The notes: a model not told the origin generated them from the letters alone. Counted from the first letter of the stretch, positions 24,288 through 32,591 are shown. The stretch is 64,000 bases of DNA from Acidobacteriota bacterium (GCA_018268915.1 JAFDVQ010000003.1:282286-346285); one strand, 5' to 3'. Made by a program: numbers and translations.

Positions 24288-25322
24288 ATGGGTGTTCGGA
24301 GGCGGGAGACGGCGCGGGGGAAGTGGGTTGCGGCTACGCGCAAGGCGCGGGAGTACGCGATGGTGGCGAAGGCGCTGGCTTCGACGTCGCATCCTGTTCT
24401 GGCACAGATAGTTCCGGCGCGGTTCTGCAATCTGTCGTGCGCCTACTGCAACGAGTACGACAAGGTGTCGAAGCCTGTTCCGCTCGAAGAAATGTATCGT
24501 CGGATCGATCACCTGGGGCGGCTGGGGACGGCGATGATCGGGATCTCGGGCGGCGAGCCGCTGACGCATCCCGACCTGGACGACGTGATCCGGCGCATGC
24601 GCAAGACGGGCGCGATTGCGGGGATGATCACGAACGGCTACCTCCTGAATGTCGAAAGAATCGAGCGGCTGAACCAGGCCGGCCTCGACCACATGCAGAT
24701 TTCGATTGATAACGTGGAGCCGGACGAGGTTTCGAAGAAGAGTCTGAAGGTTCTGGACAAGAAGCTGCAAATGCTGGCCGACCATGCCGAGTTTCACGTG
24801 AACATCAACTCGGTGGTGGGCGGGGGTTTCAAAGACCCAAATGACGCGCTGGTGATTGGGAAGCGGGCGCTGGAGCTGGGGTTCGAGTCGACGATCGGGA
24901 TTATTCACGATGGCGACGGGCAGCTGAAGCCGCTGGGCGAGGAAGAGTCGAAGATCTACTTTGCGATGCGCGACCGCAAGAAGACGAACTACGCGCAGTT
25001 CGATGCGTTTCAGAATGCGATTGCGAAGGGCGAGCCGAATGACTGGCGGTGCCGGGCAGGGTCGCGGTACCTGTATATCTGCGAGGACGGGCTGGTGCAC
25101 TACTGCAGCCAGCAGCGTGGGTATCCGGGGGTTCCGATTGCGGAGTACACGACGGCGGACGTGAAGCGGGAGTTTTTGACGGCAAAGAGCTGCGCTCCGC
25201 ATTGCACGATTGGGTGCGTGCACCGGATCAGCTATATCGACCACTGGAGAGCGCCGCAGACAAGCGAGATTTCGCCGGGCGGTGGGGAGCTGGTGAAAAT
25301 ACAGACAGCTAGTGGTCAGTGA
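24288..25322 (+). CDS. Radical SAM protein with SPASM-like C-terminal cysteines
   Basis: 344 residues from the ATG at 24288 (AGAGGGATG context); an upstream ATG-less extension to 24270 is less likely. The 4Fe-4S cluster motif CNLSCAYC gives C47, C51 and C54. GGEPLTHPDL is the SAM-binding GGE motif, and QISIDNVEPDEVSKKSLKVL is a typical barrel strand. Near the C terminus the cysteines of WRCRAGSRYLYICEDG, VHYC and CAPHCTIGC could bind an auxiliary cluster, as in SPASM/twitch proteins that modify peptides or make cofactors. No precursor peptide is evident nearby. The last residues and the stop codon come from a heptamer repeat. Confidence 0.88.
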   Translation: MGVRRRETARGKWVAATRKAREYAMVAKALASTSHPVLAQIVPARFCNLSCAYCNEYDKVSKPVPLEEMYRRIDHLGRLGTAMIGISGGEPLTHPDLDDVIRRMRKTGAIAGMITNGYLLNVERIERLNQAGLDHMQISIDNVEPDEVSKKSLKVLDKKLQMLADHAEFHVNINSVVGGGFKDPNDALVIGKRALELGFESTIGIIHDGDGQLKPLGEEESKIYFAMRDRKKTNYAQFDAFQNAIAKGEPNDWRCRAGSRYLYICEDGLVHYCSQQRGYPGVPIAEYTTADVKREFLTAKSCAPHCTIGCVHRISYIDHWRAPQTSEISPGGGELVKIQTASGQ

Positions 25323-25342
25323 TCAGTTGTCAGTGATCAGAA
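25311..25342 (+). repeat. Heptamer tandem repeat at radical SAM stop
   Basis: AGTGGTC AGTGATC AGTTGTC AGTGATC heptads cover the last codons, the TGA stop and the 3' flank. Inverted with respect to the copy at 25440; 15 bases are identical between the arms. Confidence 0.8.
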
Positions 25343-25349
25343 ACTACGA

Positions 25350-25370
25350 CGGGGCGATTGCCCCGTTTTT
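25350..25370 (+). terminator. Rho-independent terminator after radical SAM gene
   Basis: CGGGGC - GATT - GCCCCG followed by TTTTTG. Confidence 0.85.
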
Positions 25371-25391
25371 GCTTTTGAGGGTTCATTGCAT

Positions 25392-25425
25392 CCCGGTCTC
25401 TAGCTGCGGGAGACGTGGGGCACCC
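25392..25425 (+). repeat. Degenerate REP palindrome
   Basis: CCCGGTCTC - TAGCTGCGG - GAGACGTGGG followed by GCACCC. The arms have mismatches but the tail is intact. Confidence 0.7.
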
Positions 25426-25439
25426 GCATCACCAGGTCG

Positions 25440-25477
25440 AAAACTGAACACTGATCACTGACAACTGACCACTGCAC
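25440..25477 (-). repeat. Heptamer tandem repeat after SRPBCC stop
   Basis: On the minus strand, starting at the SRPBCC stop codon, AGTGGTC AGTTGTC AGTGATC AGTGTTC heptads are followed by AGTTTTC. With the copy at 25311 it brackets 97 bases between convergent genes. Confidence 0.8.
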
Positions 25478-25963
25478 TCAAGAGTTTTGGGCGGTTGAGA
25501 GGACGTGCTCGTCGGCCTGGAGGGCGGGGTGGGATGCGGGGAGGTTCTCGCAGAATTTCTTGAGGCCGTCGCCTTCGCGGGCGATGTAGTCGCGGGAGAG
25601 ATCGCCGTAGAAGCGGGTGACGACGGCGCTGAGGACTCCGGAGTATTCGATGGAGAGGCAGACGCGGGTGTAGTTCTTGAGGGCTTCGACCTGGTGTCGG
25701 CCGATGATGCTTACGCCAAAGGCGCGGGTGGTCCATGCGAAGATGCGGCGGCGGTCGTCGAATGAAGTAACGCGCCAGACTGCGGGGCGCAGACGTGGCT
25801 GCCAGATGCGGGCCCGGCTGCCCATGCTGATGGGTCCGACTTCCATGCGCTGGATGCGCGTGACGGAGGAGGTCCACTCGGGCCAGCGTTCGACATCGAG
25901 AAGGACCGCCCAGACTCTTGCGGAGGGCACGCGGACTTCGACCTCATAACGAAAATCAGACAT
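25478..25963 (-). CDS. SRPBCC (polyketide cyclase/START-like) protein
   Basis: 161 residues from the ATG at 25963, which begins MSDFRYEVEVRVPSARVWAV, the usual opening strand and helix of the SRPBCC fold. DVERWPEWTSSVTRIQ, GSRARIWQPRLRPAVWRVTSF and RHQVEALKNYTRVCLSIEYSG are the strands lining the hydrophobic cavity of the family. The fold binds hydrophobic ligands; the ligand is unknown. A longer upstream frame overlaps the DsbA-like gene and is spurious. The DsbA-like gene lies 25 bases upstream on the same strand. Confidence 0.8.
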   Translation of the reverse strand: MSDFRYEVEVRVPSARVWAVLLDVERWPEWTSSVTRIQRMEVGPISMGSRARIWQPRLRPAVWRVTSFDDRRRIFAWTTRAFGVSIIGRHQVEALKNYTRVCLSIEYSGVLSAVVTRFYGDLSRDYIAREGDGLKKFCENLPASHPALQADEHVLSTAQNS

Positions 25964-25988
25964 GACAGAAAAGGGCCGAACTTTTGCG

Positions 25989-26678
25989 CTATTTGCGCGC
26001 TGTTTTGACTGGCGTTGATTTTGTGTCGGCGATGGCCTGGTCGATGAGCTGGAAGAGCTTCGTGCGGTCAACGACTTCAACGAATGGGGCGCCCTTGCTG
26101 TTGGAGGTGGAGACCCAGATGGTGGGTGTGTGTTCGATGCCGATGCGCTGGCCGAGCGCGTAGTCTGCCTTGACGGCGGCTGCGAGCTTGCCCTGCGGGT
26201 CGATGGCGAATGGGAGCTGGACGTTGTGGCTCTTGGCGTAGTTCTCAGTGAACTGACGGAGAACTTCAAGCGAGGTGATGGAGGGCTGGTTGGCGAAGAC
26301 AGCGTCGCGATAGTCGTCGCCTAGTTTCTTGGTCTTGGTGTCGAACCAGCGGGCGTTGACGGCGGCCTGGAAGCTCCAGGGATGGAACGGGAGCGGGAAG
26401 TCGTGGCGGACCCAGGGGATGTTGTACTTGGCTGCGGCCTCTTTGAGCAGCGTGTTGGCGTTGGCGCAGTCAGGGCACTCCATGTCTTCGAATTCGATGA
26501 TGGCGACGCGAGCGCCGGCGGGAGGCTTGAGCGCGGCGGGGTCGTGGACTGGAGTTGTGGGAGGCGCGTTGAACTGGGCACGTGCATAAGGAGTTGCGGA
26601 GAGAGCCAGGACGGCAGCGAAGACGGAGAGCAGGGATGCTCGGCGGGGGAAGACAGCCTGGGCATGGTTACTTTGCAT
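25989..26678 (-). CDS. DsbA-like thiol-disulfide oxidoreductase, exported
   Basis: 229 residues. A signal peptide (about 1-34, RRASLLSVFAAVLALSATPYARAQ) precedes a thioredoxin fold. The redox motif is CPDC (C68, C71) in EDMECPDCANANTLLKEA, and the cis-proline loop is IEHTPTIWVST. The closest family is DSBA-like thioredoxin (Thioredoxin_4), which includes BdbD and DsbG-like proteins, acting on disulfide bonds in periplasmic proteins. Lysines at the C terminus (KTARK) are unremarkable. It leads a two-gene unit with the SRPBCC gene. Confidence 0.88.
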   Translation of the reverse strand: MQSNHAQAVFPRRASLLSVFAAVLALSATPYARAQFNAPPTTPVHDPAALKPPAGARVAIIEFEDMECPDCANANTLLKEAAAKYNIPWVRHDFPLPFHPWSFQAAVNARWFDTKTKKLGDDYRDAVFANQPSITSLEVLRQFTENYAKSHNVQLPFAIDPQGKLAAAVKADYALGQRIGIEHTPTIWVSTSNSKGAPFVEVVDRTKLFQLIDQAIADTKSTPVKTARK

Positions 26679-26833
26679 AGTGTCTTTGACACTCCCTTGC
26701 GTTGATTGTAACGGCTAAGCAGGAGGAAAGTTGCGGGAAATAAGACGGCAATCCGGGGCGTCCTTATGGCGCTTTAGAGAGCTTAGTTTTGCACATTGGT
26801 AACTGCAATGTGTTACTGACTTTGACGGAAAGT

Positions 26834-26971
26834 TCAGGCGCGAGGTTCGCCCTGTCGCGTGGAATCGGAGCGGGATGATTGGCGGGCTCTCATCCATTGA
26901 CGCCATTTTCGGTCTGCCCAGAAGGAGAGGGCGAAGACGACGAGGACGAGAATGGCGAGAAGGAAATGCAT
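26834..26971 (-). CDS. Possible small membrane protein, 45 residues
   Basis: Not recognised. MHFLLAILVLVVFALSFWAD is a clear membrane helix, followed by a basic tail (RKWRQWMRARQSS) and a polar end. It is shorter than most gene finders accept and has no obvious ribosome binding site. It sits alone in the 347-base gap between the DsbA-like gene and the next membrane protein, all on the minus strand. Confidence 0.35.
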   Translation of the reverse strand: MHFLLAILVLVVFALSFWADRKWRQWMRARQSSRSDSTRQGEPRA

Positions 26972-26977
26972 AGATGC

Positions 26978-27009
26978 AGGGAACAAGGGACCGAGGGAAC
27001 GAGAGACCG
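26978..27009 (-). repeat. Octamer tandem repeat after membrane protein gene
   Basis: AGGGAACA AGGGACCG AGGGAACG AGAGACCG, four copies of an 8-base unit, 16 bases downstream of the stop codon at 27026. Confidence 0.65.
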
Positions 27010-27025
27010 TAAGCTGATTCTCTAA

Positions 27026-27367
27026 TCAGGCTAATTGGTTCCGAGGGGAGGATAGCTTGCGGAGGGTGCGGCGAGCCAATCCTGCCATCCAGAAAAAGAA
27101 GAGCAGGAGGAGGGCGGTGTCGATGAAGCCGGCAATGAAGAGGACGATAGCGAGAATTGGGTGATGTTCGCGGAGGTAGATGATGCGGTCTCCGGCGATG
27201 ATTCCGGGGAGATGGAGGACGTACCACTGAAGGGCGACTGCAGCGTACTGCGCGGCATGCGAGATGCCGTGTCCGCCCGCAGGGTAGCCGATGACCCAGA
27301 AGTTGATGACTTCGAGAGGCAGGGATATCAGCAGAGCTCGCCGAAGCTTGGGATGTGAGGCTCTCAC
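27026..27367 (-). CDS. Small membrane protein of unknown function
   Basis: 113 residues if the GTG at 27367 is used, which gives VRASHPKLRRALLISLPLEV. The frame continues upstream to a TTG at 27448, through a REP palindrome translated as APGLDFETW, but that longer start is not credible because nothing else suggests the repeat is coding. There are three membrane segments (about 12-30, ALQWYVLHLPGIIAG region, and LAIVLFIAGFIDTALLLLFFF). Family not recognised. The start is uncertain. Confidence 0.55.
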   Translation of the reverse strand: MRASHPKLRRALLISLPLEVINFWVIGYPAGGHGISHAAQYAAVALQWYVLHLPGIIAGDRIIYLREHHPILAIVLFIAGFIDTALLLLFFFWMAGLARRTLRKLSSPRNQLA

Positions 27368-27405
27368 ATAGATAGGGACGGATGAGGGGGTGTGGAGGTT
27401 GTAAA

Positions 27406-27437
27406 CCCAGGTCTCAAAATCGAGACCTGGGGCACCC
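27406..27437 (+). repeat. REP palindrome (CCCAGG type)
   Basis: CCCAGGTCTC - AAAATC - GAGACCTGGG followed by GCACCC. It lies between the start of the small membrane protein gene (minus) and the propeller gene end, about 40 bases upstream of the former's likely start. Confidence 0.88.
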
Positions 27438-27469
27438 GCACCCGGCAACCCGGTTCTTGTGAATCAGTG

Positions 27470-28495
27470 TTAGCGGCCGATGACTATGACTTCGAAGGTG
27501 CCGGGGAGCATGGGTGGGCGGGGGTGGGGGTTGTCGGCGGTAGCGGCGGGCGCGGGGCCGAAGTCGGCTGTAACGGTATAGATGCGATCGGTGTCAGGGT
27601 CGTAGGTCATGGTGCGGGCGCCGCGTTTGGTGGGCAGAGTCTGGACGGTTTTGTAGTCGGTGCCGGATGCATCGATGACGGAGAGAACGCCCTCTCCGCA
27701 GGACGCGAAGGCGAGTTTGTGTTTAGGGCTGAAGGCGGCGGCATCAGGGCCGTTGCCAATGGCGGGTGTGGAGAGGAGTTTGCCGGAGGCGGTGTCGAGA
27801 ACGGCCATTTTCTTTCCGTCGCATACGGCGAAGAGGCGATTGCCGGCGGGATCGAGGGCGAGGCCTGAGGGCGATTCGCAGGCGGGCCAGGTGGCTACGA
27901 CCTTGTGCGAGTGAACGTCGACTTTCACGATTTCGTTCTTGTCTTCGATGTTGTTGTAGACACTTCCCTTCCCGTCGGAGACGCCGAATTCGGGCTTGCC
28001 GGGGACGGGAATGGTGGCCACTAATTTGCGTGAAACGGCATCGACGACGGAGATGTCGTTGCTGCGGCCGTTGAAGGCCCAGACGGATTTTGTGGCGGGC
28101 TCCCAGAGGATGGCGTCGGGGTTAGCGCCGGCTGGAATGGTGGCGAGGGTGGAGAAGTTCGACCGATCGAAGACGATGACAGCGTTGCCTCGGCCATCGG
28201 AGATGTAGCCGGTTTTTCCATCGGGGTTGAGGGCTACGCCATGGGTACCGTGAAGTCCGGTGATGGTGCCGAGGACTTTGCCGGTAGTGGAGTCGATGGC
28301 GTCGACGTGGTCGCCGCGCGTGATGTAAACGCGATGCGCAGCGGAGTCGACGAGGAGGTAGTCCCATCCGCCAGCGTCCGCGAGCTTCCAGCGGTCGAGA
28401 ACTTTGTATGGGCCCTGGGCGCGAAGCGCGACTGTGCAAAGCAAGATGAGGAGGAGATTGGGAGCGAGGCGGTGAAGGGTGGAAACGATGCGCAT
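27470..28495 (-). CDS. Secreted seven-bladed beta-propeller (YncE-like)
   Basis: 341 residues from the ATG at 28495, chosen for GAGAGGT upstream and because it starts a good signal peptide (MRIVSTLHRLAPNLLLILLCTVALRA). Six to seven propeller repeats of about 40 residues follow, with the recurring pattern of a strand ending in V-x-D-x-x-x-x-K-V-x-x-T-I (HVDAIDSTTGKVLGTIT; DISVVDAVSRKLVATIPV; KMAVLDTASGKLL). YncE-type proteins bind DNA or other ligands, or are scaffolds, in the periplasm; the ligand here is unknown. The last blade has a proline-rich insert (NPHPRPPMLPGTFEV). Confidence 0.85.
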   Translation of the reverse strand: MRIVSTLHRLAPNLLLILLCTVALRAQGPYKVLDRWKLADAGGWDYLLVDSAAHRVYITRGDHVDAIDSTTGKVLGTITGLHGTHGVALNPDGKTGYISDGRGNAVIVFDRSNFSTLATIPAGANPDAILWEPATKSVWAFNGRSNDISVVDAVSRKLVATIPVPGKPEFGVSDGKGSVYNNIEDKNEIVKVDVHSHKVVATWPACESPSGLALDPAGNRLFAVCDGKKMAVLDTASGKLLSTPAIGNGPDAAAFSPKHKLAFASCGEGVLSVIDASGTDYKTVQTLPTKRGARTMTYDPDTDRIYTVTADFGPAPAATADNPHPRPPMLPGTFEVIVIGR

Positions 28496-28575
28496 GGCAG
28501 AACCTCTCGTGATCAGCGAAGAGGATTGTGTCACGGCGGGATTAAGGGAATCTGAAGGCTGAATTCGTACGGCCT

Positions 28576-29397
28576 TCAACGAACCTGGTGTAGCCAATTT
28601 GAGAAGAGCTGCTGGGCTGCGGGTTTGCTCATGCCGGTGATGGTGAAGTGGTACTTCTTGCCGGATGTGGTCTGGACTCCGTTTTCGTCGATCGCGCCAA
28701 TTTCATTGAGACCCACTTGAATGCTGTCATCTGAATTTTCGGGGCAATTGAAGTTGAGTCCGCCGGAGTTGAGCGTGAGCTGGCCAGAGCACCCGCCGAA
28801 GCGCTTGTCGTGACGTGCGGTGTAAACGACAGGGGTGAACGGGATCCGCGAAGTTGGCGTGGCGGGAGAAGGAGGCACGGTGTTATTTGCGGTCTGGGGC
28901 AGTGCGGGCGTCACAGTCGCGGCCTGATTAGGAATCTGGGGCGTAGCGGGCGCTGTTGCATTTTGCGGCTGCGAACGAGGCGTGAAGACAATGGGTGTAG
29001 ACGGCCGGGTGATCGGCGTCGCGAGAGTGTACTTGTAGGGTGACGGCTTTGGCTTCGCGGCAGACCGCTGGCTCATTCCGAGAAGAGACTCGCCACGGAC
29101 AACCACACTCTTACCTTGCCGGTAAACGTGAGTGGGGCGAGACTCGGCGCGGATTATGAGAATGACTGGAATTGCAATGACCAGAAGGACGATGGCCGCA
29201 AGGCTGAGAAAGATGATGTGAGTGCGGGAGAAGGATAGATTTTTCACTGCGTCACTAAGTTTCGGTTGAGTGTTGTTATTGCGTCTCCACATGGACTGCT
29301 CAAGGGCGCGCTTGAAGATCTGACGCCATGAAGCTGAACCGGGATTGCCCGCAGTTGTCGAGCTATGCGGCAGTCGATGCTCGGGGAAGCTACTCAT
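28576..29397 (-). CDS. Membrane-anchored protein with Pro/Thr-rich linker and C-terminal domain
   Basis: 273 residues, not recognised. A basic N-terminal cytosolic part (about 1-60) precedes one membrane helix (FLSLAAIVLLVIAIPVILII at about 62-82). A linker of about 110 residues rich in Pro, Thr and Ala (TPITRPSTPIVFTPRSQPQN) then leads to a C-terminal domain of about 80 residues. That domain contains GGCSGQLTLNSGGLNFNCPE, and its two cysteines may be bonded outside the cell. The end QQLFSNWLHQVR is helical. The layout suggests a cell-envelope protein that reaches across the periplasm. It is followed by 30 bases of overlap-free space before the propeller gene's extended upstream frame. Confidence 0.6.
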   Translation of the reverse strand: MSSFPEHRLPHSSTTAGNPGSASWRQIFKRALEQSMWRRNNNTQPKLSDAVKNLSFSRTHIIFLSLAAIVLLVIAIPVILIIRAESRPTHVYRQGKSVVVRGESLLGMSQRSAAKPKPSPYKYTLATPITRPSTPIVFTPRSQPQNATAPATPQIPNQAATVTPALPQTANNTVPPSPATPTSRIPFTPVVYTARHDKRFGGCSGQLTLNSGGLNFNCPENSDDSIQVGLNEIGAIDENGVQTTSGKKYHFTITGMSKPAAQQLFSNWLHQVR

Positions 29398-29681
29398 GGC
29401 AGATTCCTTTCGGGGGGCGTGGGAATCGGCTGCCGGATTGCGCGAAGATGATGCGTTCGTCCGATGCGAGATGACAGCAGGAACTCATTATTACGCTCAG
29501 GATAGCCGGGTAATCAAATAACTAGTGTTCGGATTCGAACGGACATTCCGCGTTTCGGACGGTTCAGATTCCCGAAGTGACAAGGAATTCACGATCTCTC
29601 AAGGGTTTGGATGCTGGTTTTGGTGGAAGGGGAAATGCTAATAAACAGAGCAGGGTGTGCTGTGTCTGGAGGGGGTCGGGT

Positions 29682-32141
29682 ATGGGAGCGTTCGCTCGTG
29701 ATTTGCGTTATGCGTTGAGGCAACTGAAGAAAGCGCCAGGATTTGCAATTGTGGTGGTGGTGATGCTGGCGCTGGGGATAGGCGCAAACACGGCTGTGTT
29801 CAGCGTGATGAATGCGGTGTTAATGCAGCTACTACCCGTTTCGAGACCACACGGGCTCTACTACGTGCGGATGGCAAACGGCGAGGGTCAGGCGCCGGGC
29901 GCGGGAAACACCGGCGACTCGAGTACGTCATTCTCGGAAGTGACATTCGAGGCTTTGCGGCAGAGGACCGATGTGTTCGAAGACCTTATCGGGTATGTAC
30001 CGCTGAGCTTCAACGGCAGCGTTGCCATTCGGCATGGCGACTTGCCGGAAGAAGCAGAGGGCGAGGAGGTCAGCGGGAATTTCTTCTCAGGGCTATCGGC
30101 CCGCATGGGGCAGGGGCGCGGGTTTACCTATCAGGACGAGAAAGATCATACGCAGATCGCGGTGATCAGCTATGAGTTCTGGACGCGGAGTTTTGCGCGC
30201 GATCCAAATGTGGTGGGGAAGACGATGTATGTGAAGGGCGTTCCGCTGACGATTGTGGGCGTTACGGCACGCGGGTTCAAAGGCATTGAGCCAGCGGTGT
30301 CGGCGGACTTCTGGATTCCGCTGCAGAACAGGCCAGAACTGAATGCGTGGGGAACACCTGCGGGTAATGACACGCTCTATGGCTCTCCGAAGTGGTGGTG
30401 CCTTCGATTGATGGCGCGGCTGCGGCCGGGAGTGACGCCGATCCAGGCGCAGCAGGCTCTAGTGGGAACGTTTGGCGGCGTGGTGAAGCAAACAGTCGGC
30501 ACGGTGGATGAGAAGCAGTGGAAGCCGCTGCTCGACTTTGTTGAAGCAAAAGGGATCTCTGGGTACAACTCGGATATGCGCACTCCGGTTGAGATCCTGA
30601 TGGGACTCGTCGGACTGGTCCTGCTGATTGCATGCACGAATGTGGTGATGATGGTGCAGGCACGGAACACAGCGCGCGAATATGAATTCAGCCTGAGAAT
30701 GGCGATCGGCGCGGGCAGGGCGAGCATCTTCAGGCAGCTGTTGTGCGAGAGCGTGCTGCTGGTTGCGGTGGGCGCGTCAGCAGGATGGCTGTTTGCACTT
30801 TCAGCGACGCAGATGCTGGCTTCGTGGTCGGGCGTGGAGACGGGACTGAGCCCGGATCGTACGGTGTTGCTCTTCACGATTGCGATTTCGGCGGTGGCGG
30901 CACTGGCGTTTGGGCTGTTCCCCTTGTGGAGCGCGTCGCGAGTACCGGTAGCGGGAGTGCTGCGATCTGCATCTGCGACATCGACGGCAACGCGGAGCCG
31001 TTTGACCGGAGCGCGCGTAACGCTTTCAGCGCAGATTGCGGTGTGCCTTGTACTGCTGGTGAGCGCAGGACTGCTGCTGCGCACACTGCGCAACTATGCG
31101 AATGAAAATCTCGGGGTAGAGACGCAGGGGCTGCTGGTGTTCGGCGTGACTCCGCAGCGGGGCGTCGACGAACACGCGTTCTATCGGCGGCTTCTGGATC
31201 GAATCGGGCAGATACCCAGCGTTGAGAGCGTTTCACTGGCGGAGAATCGACCGGGATCGGGGTGGTCTGATAACAACGATCTGGTTATCGATGGAGTTGA
31301 GAAGCAAGATGCGATTCTGCGGTCGAATAATGTGGGACCTGATTTCTTCCGGACGATGGGAGTGCCAATCCTTGCGGGCCGAGACATTGCGGTGTCGGAC
31401 ACAGAGACAACACAACGCGTTGCCGTAGTGAACGAAACGTTCGTGAAGAAATTTCTGACGCAGACAAATCCGATTGGGCATGCGCTCGGGAGGAAGAATC
31501 CGTTCACGATCGTCGGTGTAGCGCGAGACAGCAAGTACACGAGTGTGGATGAAGAGCCGAGACCAATGGCGTTTTATGGCGCGATGCAGTTCAAGGCTAT
31601 GGGGAATCTGCACGTGGAGGTGCACACAAGGGGCGATGCGACAGCGATGCTGCCGGCAATTCGGAAGGCGGTTTCGGCGATGTATCCGGATGTGCCGCTG
31701 GAACAGCCGATGACACAGGCGGCGCAGTTTGAAAAGTCTTACCGGCAGCAGCGGATGTTTGCGGCACTGGGCGGATTTTTTGGAGTGTTGGCCGCGTTGC
31801 TGGTGGCGACGGGATTGTATGGCGCGCATTCATTCCGGGTAAGCAGGCGGAGCACGGAGATTGGAGTACGGATGGCGCTGGGCGCAACGCGAGGGCAGGT
31901 TCTGATCATGTTTCTGAAGGAGAGCCTGTGGGTGCTGGTCTTCGGCGTGATTGCGGGGATTCCGCTGACGCTGCTGGCGATTCGTCCGCTGAAGTCGATG
32001 CTGTATCAAATGTCTCCGTTTGACGTGACGAGCTTCGTAATCGCGATTGCGGCGATCAGCGCGGTTTCGGCTGGTGCGGTTTTGTTGCCGGCGAGGCGGG
32101 CGGCGAGCGTGGATCCGATGAGGGCGTTGAGGACGGAGTGA
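29682..32141 (+). CDS. ABC-type permease of the ADOP family (MacB-like core and two FtsX domains)
   Basis: 819 residues from the ATG at 29682, chosen for GGAGGGGG ten bases upstream; the frame is open further but reads low-quality sequence. MGAFARDLRYALRQLKKAPGF followed by MLALGIGANTAVFSVMNAVL is the diagnostic opening of acidobacterial duplicated orphan permeases. Two periplasmic MacB-core domains (about 50-260 and 480-650) alternate with FtsX-type four-helix units: one helix at the N terminus, three at about 290-400 (VEILMGLVGLVLLIACTNVVM, GASAGWLFALSATQML), and a second set at 690-810 ending SVDPMRALRTE. The protein was probably formed by gene duplication. No ATPase or MacA-like partner lies next to it, as is usual for these orphans. 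Substrate unknown. Confidence 0.9.
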   Translation: MGAFARDLRYALRQLKKAPGFAIVVVVMLALGIGANTAVFSVMNAVLMQLLPVSRPHGLYYVRMANGEGQAPGAGNTGDSSTSFSEVTFEALRQRTDVFEDLIGYVPLSFNGSVAIRHGDLPEEAEGEEVSGNFFSGLSARMGQGRGFTYQDEKDHTQIAVISYEFWTRSFARDPNVVGKTMYVKGVPLTIVGVTARGFKGIEPAVSADFWIPLQNRPELNAWGTPAGNDTLYGSPKWWCLRLMARLRPGVTPIQAQQALVGTFGGVVKQTVGTVDEKQWKPLLDFVEAKGISGYNSDMRTPVEILMGLVGLVLLIACTNVVMMVQARNTAREYEFSLRMAIGAGRASIFRQLLCESVLLVAVGASAGWLFALSATQMLASWSGVETGLSPDRTVLLFTIAISAVAALAFGLFPLWSASRVPVAGVLRSASATSTATRSRLTGARVTLSAQIAVCLVLLVSAGLLLRTLRNYANENLGVETQGLLVFGVTPQRGVDEHAFYRRLLDRIGQIPSVESVSLAENRPGSGWSDNNDLVIDGVEKQDAILRSNNVGPDFFRTMGVPILAGRDIAVSDTETTQRVAVVNETFVKKFLTQTNPIGHALGRKNPFTIVGVARDSKYTSVDEEPRPMAFYGAMQFKAMGNLHVEVHTRGDATAMLPAIRKAVSAMYPDVPLEQPMTQAAQFEKSYRQQRMFAALGGFFGVLAALLVATGLYGAHSFRVSRRSTEIGVRMALGATRGQVLIMFLKESLWVLVFGVIAGIPLTLLAIRPLKSMLYQMSPFDVTSFVIAIAAISAVSAGAVLLPARRAASVDPMRALRTE

Positions 32142-32231
32142 GGGCGGCTGGCAGTAACGCGGTGAGATGTCTTCCCACTCATGCGCGGTGAGGCTGCGCA
32201 TGAATGGGGCACGCAAAATTTGGGTTAGTCT

Positions 32232-32263
32232 CCCACGTCTCAGAATCGAGACGTGGGGCACCC
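32232..32263 (+). repeat. REP palindrome (CCCACG type), first duplication unit
   Basis: CCCACGTCTC - AGAATC - GAGACGTGGG followed by GCACCC. Confidence 0.88.
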
Positions 32264-32449
32264 ATCGTTTCGAGTCCAGAAAAGATAATCGTTTCGGAGT
32301 CCAGAAAAGATAATCGTTTCGGAGTCCAGAAAAGAAAAGGGACGCCGCGCGAAGGAGGGAACGCGGTGGCAGGGACGCGGTGGGATGGCTTCCCACTCAT
32401 GCGCGGTGAGGCTGCGCATGAATGGGGCACGCAAAATTTGGGTTAGTCT

Positions 32450-32481
32450 CCCACGTCTCAGAATCGAGACGTGGGGCACCC
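32450..32481 (+). repeat. REP palindrome (CCCACG type), second duplication unit
   Basis: Identical core to the copy at 32232, exactly 218 bases downstream. Confidence 0.88.
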
Positions 32482-32558
32482 ATCGTTTCGGAGTCCAGAA
32501 AAGATAATCGTTTCGAAGTCCAGAAAAGATAATCGTTTCGGAGTCAGGAAAAGAAAAG

Positions 32559-32591
32559 CGACGCCGCGCGAAGGAGGGAGTGCGGCGTCGC
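32559..32591 (-). terminator. Terminator of the TadE-TadG unit
   Basis: On the minus strand GCGACGCCGC - ACTCCCTCCTTCGC - GCGGCGTCGC is followed by TTTTCTTTTCC, 16 bases after the TadG stop. The first duplication unit has the same sequence without the matching right arm. Confidence 0.75.

Larger units (their letters stand above)
32156..32591 (+). repeat. 218-bp tandem duplication containing REP palindromes and 25-bp units
   Basis: Two copies, 32156-32373 and 32374-32591, period 218 bases (for example CTTCCCACTC at 32171 and 32389). Each copy holds a hairpin CACTCATGCGC / GCGCATGAATGGGG, a REP palindrome, three copies of a 25-base unit (ATCGTTTCGGAGTCCAGAAA...), and a hairpin-forming end. Copies differ at a few positions. 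It fills the space between the ADOP permease and the TadG-like gene. Confidence 0.85.

Noticed and set aside
25964..26269. N-terminal extension of the SRPBCC gene
   Set aside because: Overlaps the DsbA-like gene in another frame, is Ser/Pro/Thr-rich without features, and the ATG at 25963 gives the normal family start.
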